Below the pieces are notes generated by a model. That model was not told the DNA's origin. It did no database searches and worked only from the letters and a program-made list of their open reading frames with translations. A stretch of 64,000 bases of DNA from assembly GCA_031002005.1 (NCBI GenBank), contig JARYHS010008074.1, forward strand, positions 179,080,494 through 179,144,493, given 5' to 3'. The stretch comes from Vandiemenella viatica (taxonomy: Eukaryota; Arthropoda; Insecta; Orthoptera; Morabidae). The translations under genes and the position numbers were made by a program. Below, one piece after another: positions 58,200-64,000 of this stretch (its first letter is position 1; every line of letters starts with the position of its first letter).

Positions 58200-58720
58200 T
58201 TTAATAAGAAACAGGAGGAAGCAGAAGTATTGTAGTCAACAGCGCACTGGGTACGAAAAGAAACCGTAGCTACAAGAGGCTGAGCCGAAGAAATGGTTTA
58301 CTTCCCCGTTAATACTGCTCGGAAGGTATGCAATTATTCCGCGTGTCGGGTGTCAGAAGGCGCTCATTAGCAGGCCGTAGGCTGTGACCTATTGCTCCGT
58401 TCTCGCCTTGTGACGAGAGCCCTTCAGCCGACTACTTATTGGCACTCACAAGCTGCTGGTCCCCCAATTAACACTTGTTTGCTTGTTCGAGAACAATGCG
58501 CGCACACTCCAGCGTCGCGCAGCTGCGGACGGCTCAACTCTGGGGCCACTCCGTCCTCAAAGGGGCTAAATTAAACACCGAATGTTCCGCCCAAATCTGC
58601 CCATTAATGCTCGCTCAGCCTTCACGCGCTCTAGAGGACTGTTTAGGATCAGTCTAGCAGCACACACCCGTAGGAGCAAAAGCTGTCAAATACACAGCTC
58701 TTCCCTGGCATTGTACACTG
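58200..58720. other. G+C-richer patch, possible conserved non-coding segment
   Basis: Higher G+C and CpG than the surroundings, with short overlapping frames (60-66 codons) but no domain. It could be an enhancer or promoter remnant, or an old repeat. Confidence 0.3.
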
Positions 58721-58908
58721 GTTTCTCACAAGCAGAAAAAAATAGTTTTTTTGTTTTTATTAAAATATTTGTAACAAATTGAACGTCCCCACGAATATCC
58801 GATCGCTCACTCTCACATAACCAAAAAATAATACATCACAACGCACAGTACAAAGTAAAAAGAATTTTAAAATATATATTCTCATAGTCAATAAAACTTC
58901 TTGATTTG
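58721..58908. other. AT-rich gap
   Basis: Nothing recognised. Confidence 0.5.
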
Positions 58909-59080
58909 GGCCATAGCTGTACACCTCGATGACGTTGAGATCATGGGGGAATTAGGGGCAAGCAAGGAAAGGGAAGTAATTCAACATCGGTATCTTGATT
59001 AAACTATCTTGGAATGATTTCGTAAATCCATAAGAAACAAACATTTTGATGTCGAGTCCGCACATCAAACCTAGATCGTT
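58909..59080 (-). mobile_element. SINE family 1, strongly decayed copy
   Basis: The tail (GGGCCATAGCTGTACACCTC, GATGACGTTGAGATCAT), GGGGCAAGCAAGGAAAGGGA and a degraded CATTTTGATGTCGAGTCCG body-to-head transition remain on the minus strand. Confidence 0.55.
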
Positions 59081-62029
59081 CCAAAATCCATGCCCGAAAT
59101 TGAACAAAAATCAAAAATTAAATTAAATACCTGAAGGGCAACAGCACTTAATTGTCATTCATTATTAGCTTTATGAGCGTATTTGTCTAAAACACAAACA
59201 TAAATAGTACTGAATCTACGAATTCATGAAATAGCCACATACAGGTATCCACACGAAAAAACCATTTCTGGTAAATACGATCATGCGTTTGAAGCGTCTG
59301 ACCTTTTACTTTATTAATTGACAAAGTGAATGTTACTTTTATTGGGAATTGTTTTCTTATTAGTTGGAAAGGCACGGTTGGATCAGAAGGTGTGAGGTTA
59401 ATTGGAGGTATTAGCATAGTTTTATCGAACTAAATGAATTTAGAACTGATGATATACTCGTCTAAGTGAATTACCACTAATCTTGCACCATTAATTAATC
59501 CCTGTTTAGCATTAATATTTCTAGTTAATACCGTAATAACATTTTTATTTAAAAAAATTATGAGGTGGTAAACCGGACGATCTCAGAAATGGCCCCAGGA
59601 ATTTGGATGAAATTTGATATGTAGATAACGTTTGATTTTCAAGTTTGTAACACGATTAAAAAAAAAAAGAGCAATTCATCTATTAGAAGTTTCAGGTAGC
59701 AGTAAGCCTACTGATGTTGTTAAAGCTTCTCTTTGGTGGTTAGAGCAAGGAACCGTGTACTTCCAAGTACCTAGGAAACCTTCAAAAAGATAAAAAAATT
59801 AACTTTAATCAAACTTCACGCAAAATCTTGCACGTTGAACATAAATCGAAAGATGCCGAGAGAAGACCGGTCAACCAGGTACTTGGAATTAAATAAAGGC
59901 AGATATTACTTGTGAAATGCTAAACAGTTCGATTTTTATATTGTTCTCCATCCTGATCTAAAGCGATCTTTATCATCATTGAGTACTATAAAAATTGTCT
60001 TCTCAAGATATGTTATTTCTTAAAACGATATTTATTGCTATTAATGTGGAATTAGACTGATTCAAGAAATGTTATAAAATAATTAAGAGGATTAGTAAAA
60101 TAAAGAATTACTCCAAAAAGATCAGAATTTTGTTAGAGAACAAATCAGTCAATTTATCGAGAACCCGCACGCTATTGTTAAAGTTCAATGAGAGGATATA
60201 ATTTGTCACCTTCATTTGAAGTTGTAACAAAAATATGGCTGTCTTCAAGACAACGTTGAATGCTGTATTGTTATGAGGTGAGTGCAGATAAGTGAGGAGA
60301 AGTGAAGAGATTATTTAATACTGAAATAAAGAAATTAATAAGGATATAACCCAAGATGTTAAGACGATTTCCATCCGAATTTACGTTTTTACTCGTGAGA
60401 TAATAAATAAATGGTTAACTATTTCTACTCCGGATGTGAAATGAAGTGTGTGTATGTCGTTACCGAAAAGAAATGGAAGCCTTTGGAACTTGATACTGTT
60501 CCCACTCTTCATTCAATTTACTTAAAGTGTTGGTCGACTGTTTTGATTAGTGGGAGATTTAATTACAGATACAAAAATTTAACTAGAAATTGATTTAAAT
60601 TCAAACTAATTTTCATTAAAGTCTACATTACTTTCCGAATTATATCAGCTTAAATTTTTGGGAACATAATTGTTCCGGTGGTTTCATATGCTTGAAGTTA
60701 AAGTTGTATAGAAGTATTTGGTCAATGTTGTCACCGGAGTAATACAGCGAGAAAAGTTGCAACAATAAAATTTAAATAATATATTTTTCTATGGCAACAT
60801 CGCCCATCTTGGATGGGAGTAGACTTTGATCAGCTGTTGTTTTCTGGTGGAAGGTCCAGTAAGTTTCTTCATAAGAAGAGATTGTTTATTGTTGTGCCTC
60901 AATACAAATAAAAATTATTTCCGTGTGTGAAAGGTAACTAAAGGAGATGTTTGTGACGTTTCAAACGACCGATTTTGTCCCATTTTACGCAGTTAATCGT
61001 TGGGGGTTCCCTATCTAACGTTCCAGGTTTTAGATTTTTTGTTTTGTTTTTTGTTCATCTACAACAAGCATGTCAAGGATACGGCCCGCGATCGGAATGT
61101 GACACAGAAAGAAGAATCATGTTTTTTAGAGCTTTTAGGCTTCACTCGATTCCTCTCTTTTTATTTGAAGCTGGCCCGCCTACACATTCTAAATTTAATA
61201 TACAGCCCTCTGCAAAATTGAGTTTGACCATCTATGATTACAACATCTAAGATTGTAGAGAAAGGTTGAATATCCTTGGTGTGATGCTACTGTATTTACA
61301 GCTGCAGCGAAAAAGTGTTCCAACAGCGTCTGTCGCAGAAGTGCGTACAAAACAAAGATCTGATACTTAATTTCTCATTACGGAACAAACTGCATCCACT
61401 GACATCCATCGAAGTTTGCTAAAGGTGTACCGGTGGGATACAGTGTAATAACAATGGCTTACCTGGGTCATAAGGGAATGATTTCATTACTGTTAATTAA
61501 TTTTTGGGCGCCTGTTATAATTAATTTTAATAAACAGGGTTAAGTTTCCTTTTAGGTATCGATAACAGTTTCATAATATAACATCTGAAAACCTTACAAT
61601 TTATTGCTGCATTTATATTTGAACAAAAGACATTTAGAGCTTAATATATCTGGTACATGTAAGTTTACAAAGAAAGAAAACAATCGTATGGAAATTCCGG
61701 AATTAACAAATTGTCCAACCGAATAAAATTTCTGCTAGCTTGAAAAGTTTTATCACATGAGTCCCTATATCTCTCTGCATATCACTCTGTGGTTTTTCCG
61801 GGTGTCTATGAAATTTACTGGAAGCTTGAAGAATGCAAGTAACTAACGGTTGCGCTTACCAGACGGTCCACGTGTTCTTGAGAATATCACCATTTTCGAT
61901 GCACTGTATAGTTACTATCTGCAAACTAATAGCCGGAATTCAACTTTATACTCAGAAACTGGCTAATCATTAATATAACTCATCGAGCCTTTAGACATAG
62001 CGCGTTGCTACGAATACTTCACAATCACT
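59081..62029. other. AT-rich non-coding stretch
   Basis: No gene supported. The segment at 59575-59660 (CCCCAGGAATTTGG, ATGAAATTTGATATGTAGATA) resembles part of a dispersed arthropod repeat. A CCA/GTAAGT donor-like site near 60855 follows a short frame starting MATSPILDG (about 60791), which is too little to call an exon. Confidence 0.45.
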
Positions 62030-62480
62030 TGTCAGAGCAGGCGCGCTCTGACCTCCCTCCTCAGCTCACAGGCACAAGATGTTTTCTCTCGGGGTGCAGA
62101 ACGTGTCGCTTCACTCTGCTCCCCACTACTTATTCCTAGTCACCAATCACCGTTTTCTTCTCGTCGAAATTTCCCTCGAGAACATGCAAAATAGAACCTT
62201 CTGTTACTAACAGATTTAGATATTCCTTGTTCATAGGTCAGTCACTCAACAGCTTATCCCGCCATTTTTGGAGCATCACGAGTTTATACGGAAACACACG
62301 AACATTTCGCCAAAGATGGCTTTTGTCCGACCTCCGTTATATTCCAGCTGATTCGGTCGCTCTCGGGGTGGGCATTCCCGTTGCTGTTCGTCTCATCAAG
62401 GTTTACGCGTACTTAGCCGTAACGGTATTGGACCCAAACGCAGCCCCTTCAGAGCTGTTGTTTGTTTGTTCTGTTTCTGG
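62030..62480. other. G+C-richer patch, possible conserved non-coding segment
   Basis: Richer in G+C and pyrimidines than its neighbours. Overlapping frames at 62227-62517 and 62462-62725 have no recognised domain. Confidence 0.3.
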
Positions 62481-64000
62481 CGTCTGCCTCTGTCTCCAAC
62501 CCTTTCACTTATTTTAATTTGCTGAATATTTCACGCGGTACACTAAATGTGTCTCGGAACACGTCTGTTACAACAGTGAACGTCAACACATTGATGAGAT
62601 GTTTCGTTCGTTCCAAATGCGGCGAAAGTGAAGCACACGGGGCTTTCTCGCTCAGATGTTACTCCTTATGTGCCTCCATCATCTCATCGGAAGATAACTT
62701 CCACATAACTGTGGACACATTTTGATATTAGATGTGATGCGTTGGAAACGATTTTGATAAAGTTGGATTGAAGCCAAATTTGATTCTTTAGATGCTTAAA
62801 AAGGAGCAGAATAAATTTCTGATGAGAGTCGGTCAGCCTCTTGCAATAGTTTCAAGTTGAAGGTGACAATTGTCGGAATAGTATCGTCACCGGAGATGAG
62901 GTGAGGTGTCATCACTGTGAGCCTCATTACAGCAGTCCATGGAATTGCGACATCCGGCTTTCGCAATATGAAAGAACTTGAACTTCAAGTAATTGCCTTA
63001 GGGTGTGGTTTTGCTGTATATCTGGGAATCTGCTGAAACCGTCCATTTTGAACACACTTTGATATTTATGTCTGACCTTTTTGTACAGTATTTTATTTTT
63101 TTCTTCCCTGCTTAGTAAATATTAAATTTTGGACTCATATTATGTGCCTAATGATGTTCTGATTACAATTAATGTTATTAATAAATTGTAATGAAACGTA
63201 ATTACATTTCCACAGATTGTAGTATTGTAGTGTACGGGGTAATAATAATATCTTAGTTTGTATGCCTTGTAATAATGTATCTTTTGTTGAGTGAAGTGGT
63301 GGTCGCGTGCTTGTGCGGGAAGGCTCGCGTATGAGCTCCGCGAGTTGTTTTTTGTTGATAGTATAATCAGAAAATGTTATGTTGAGGACTTTATATGTGT
63401 GGGTACGTGAGATTGTGATTTAAGCGTATTAAAATTAATGAAAGTGTTAATAGAACTGTGTTTGGTTTCTTTATGCTAGTTTAAGAAATCCTGAATGTCG
63501 TGAGCATATTTGTAACCACGATTTTAATTGAAATTCGGTGATTAAAAACAAGAGCTGTTTGGCTTGCAGTGTTAAAGGAGGTCGGAGGGACGACCACCCA
63601 CAACAAGCCGTATTTTTCTGAGCCTAGCACAATAAGAAATTATCTCCCAATTACCAGCTTGCAGCACCTATGTACAGAAGCTTAATAAGCTGAAAGCCAG
63701 CATCTGCAGAGTGAGGCCAGAAAGGTCGACCACCTTTCTCTTGTAATTCGATAAAAATAGACCACAAAGCATACTACAAAAGTGCTCTGGACAATCGAAC
63801 GGACACTTCTAGCCCCAAATTAGCAGATCATTACCTCTGTAGCTGCCTGCGGTGGTTGAGGCATTGGAGAATAATAAATTATACTCTTCCATCAGCGACA
63901 GTGAGCAAGTAATGGAAAAAATGTATATATTCACCAAGAGGGTAACGTTTAGATAAAATGGGCATTAGATGAGTTATCAAAATTTACTGTGAGCGGACTG
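62481..64000. other. non-coding stretch to the window end
   Basis: No gene recognised. The part from about 63290 to 63880 is mildly G+C-richer, with small palindromes (GGTCG-GAGGGA-CGACC near 63582, GGTCGACC near 63724), and may belong to a repeat that I cannot identify. Confidence 0.4.

Noticed and set aside
61000..61440. Possible transposase remnant
   Set aside because: Short frames gave only vague similarity to helix-turn-helix segments, too weak to support.
1..64000. Bacterial features such as operons, CRISPR arrays or ribosome binding sites
   Set aside because: The composition, SINEs, LINE fragments and lack of dense long ORFs show a eukaryotic genome; the direct repeats present are transposon ends or microsatellites.

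Overview
This window is eukaryotic, and almost all of it is AT-rich non-coding DNA with transposable-element remains. I could not support any intact host protein-coding gene, tRNA gene or rRNA gene. The best guess for the source is a large-genome insect, probably polyneopteran (orthopteran, phasmid or cockroach type). The basis is 13 copies of a tRNA-derived SINE whose body I recall from that group, together with insect-type LINE fragments and an arthropod repeat protein. The species is not identifiable from sequence alone.

Layout. 1-14 kb: non-coding DNA with a SINE (1504-1764), a non-autonomous hAT-like element with terminal inverted repeats and an almost perfect 8-bp target duplication (1911-3530), a SINE dimer (5606-6004) and another SINE (11975-12236). 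14-21.6 kb: a 217-bp TA-flanked MITE (14401-14617), a LINE reverse-transcriptase remnant (14929-15141) and more SINEs. 22.3-33.0 kb: the main object, a 10.7-kb element bounded by two nearly identical direct repeats of about 2.36 kb (22322-24679 and 30690-33045). On the minus strand it carries two long overlapping ORFs, one gag-like with a coiled coil and one of unknown family, and it has no recognisable protease, reverse transcriptase, RNase H or integrase. Its 3' part holds a dense run of short hairpins (25676-26005).

33-50 kb: non-coding DNA with a G+C/CpG-rich patch (about 35590-36260), an old dispersed repeat (39048-39300), a second tRNA-like SINE family (three copies between 41.3 and 45.9 kb) and further copies of the first family. 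50.9-53.5 kb: a composite dispersed repeat with about 131-bp tandem subunits, then a LINE RT fragment, then a SINE. 55447-57407: a 1.96-kb transposon with long imperfect TIRs and TA target duplications; its single frameshifted minus-strand gene belongs to an uncharacterised arthropod family and does not look like a standard transposase. 57.4-64 kb: non-coding DNA with two G+C-richer patches.

The genes do not form a pathway. The two retroelement ORFs probably belong to one particle-forming, trans-mobilised element. The very high similarity of its long repeats implies a recent insertion, unless it is an assembly artefact. Everything else reads as an accumulation of independent insertions in an intergenic or intronic region.
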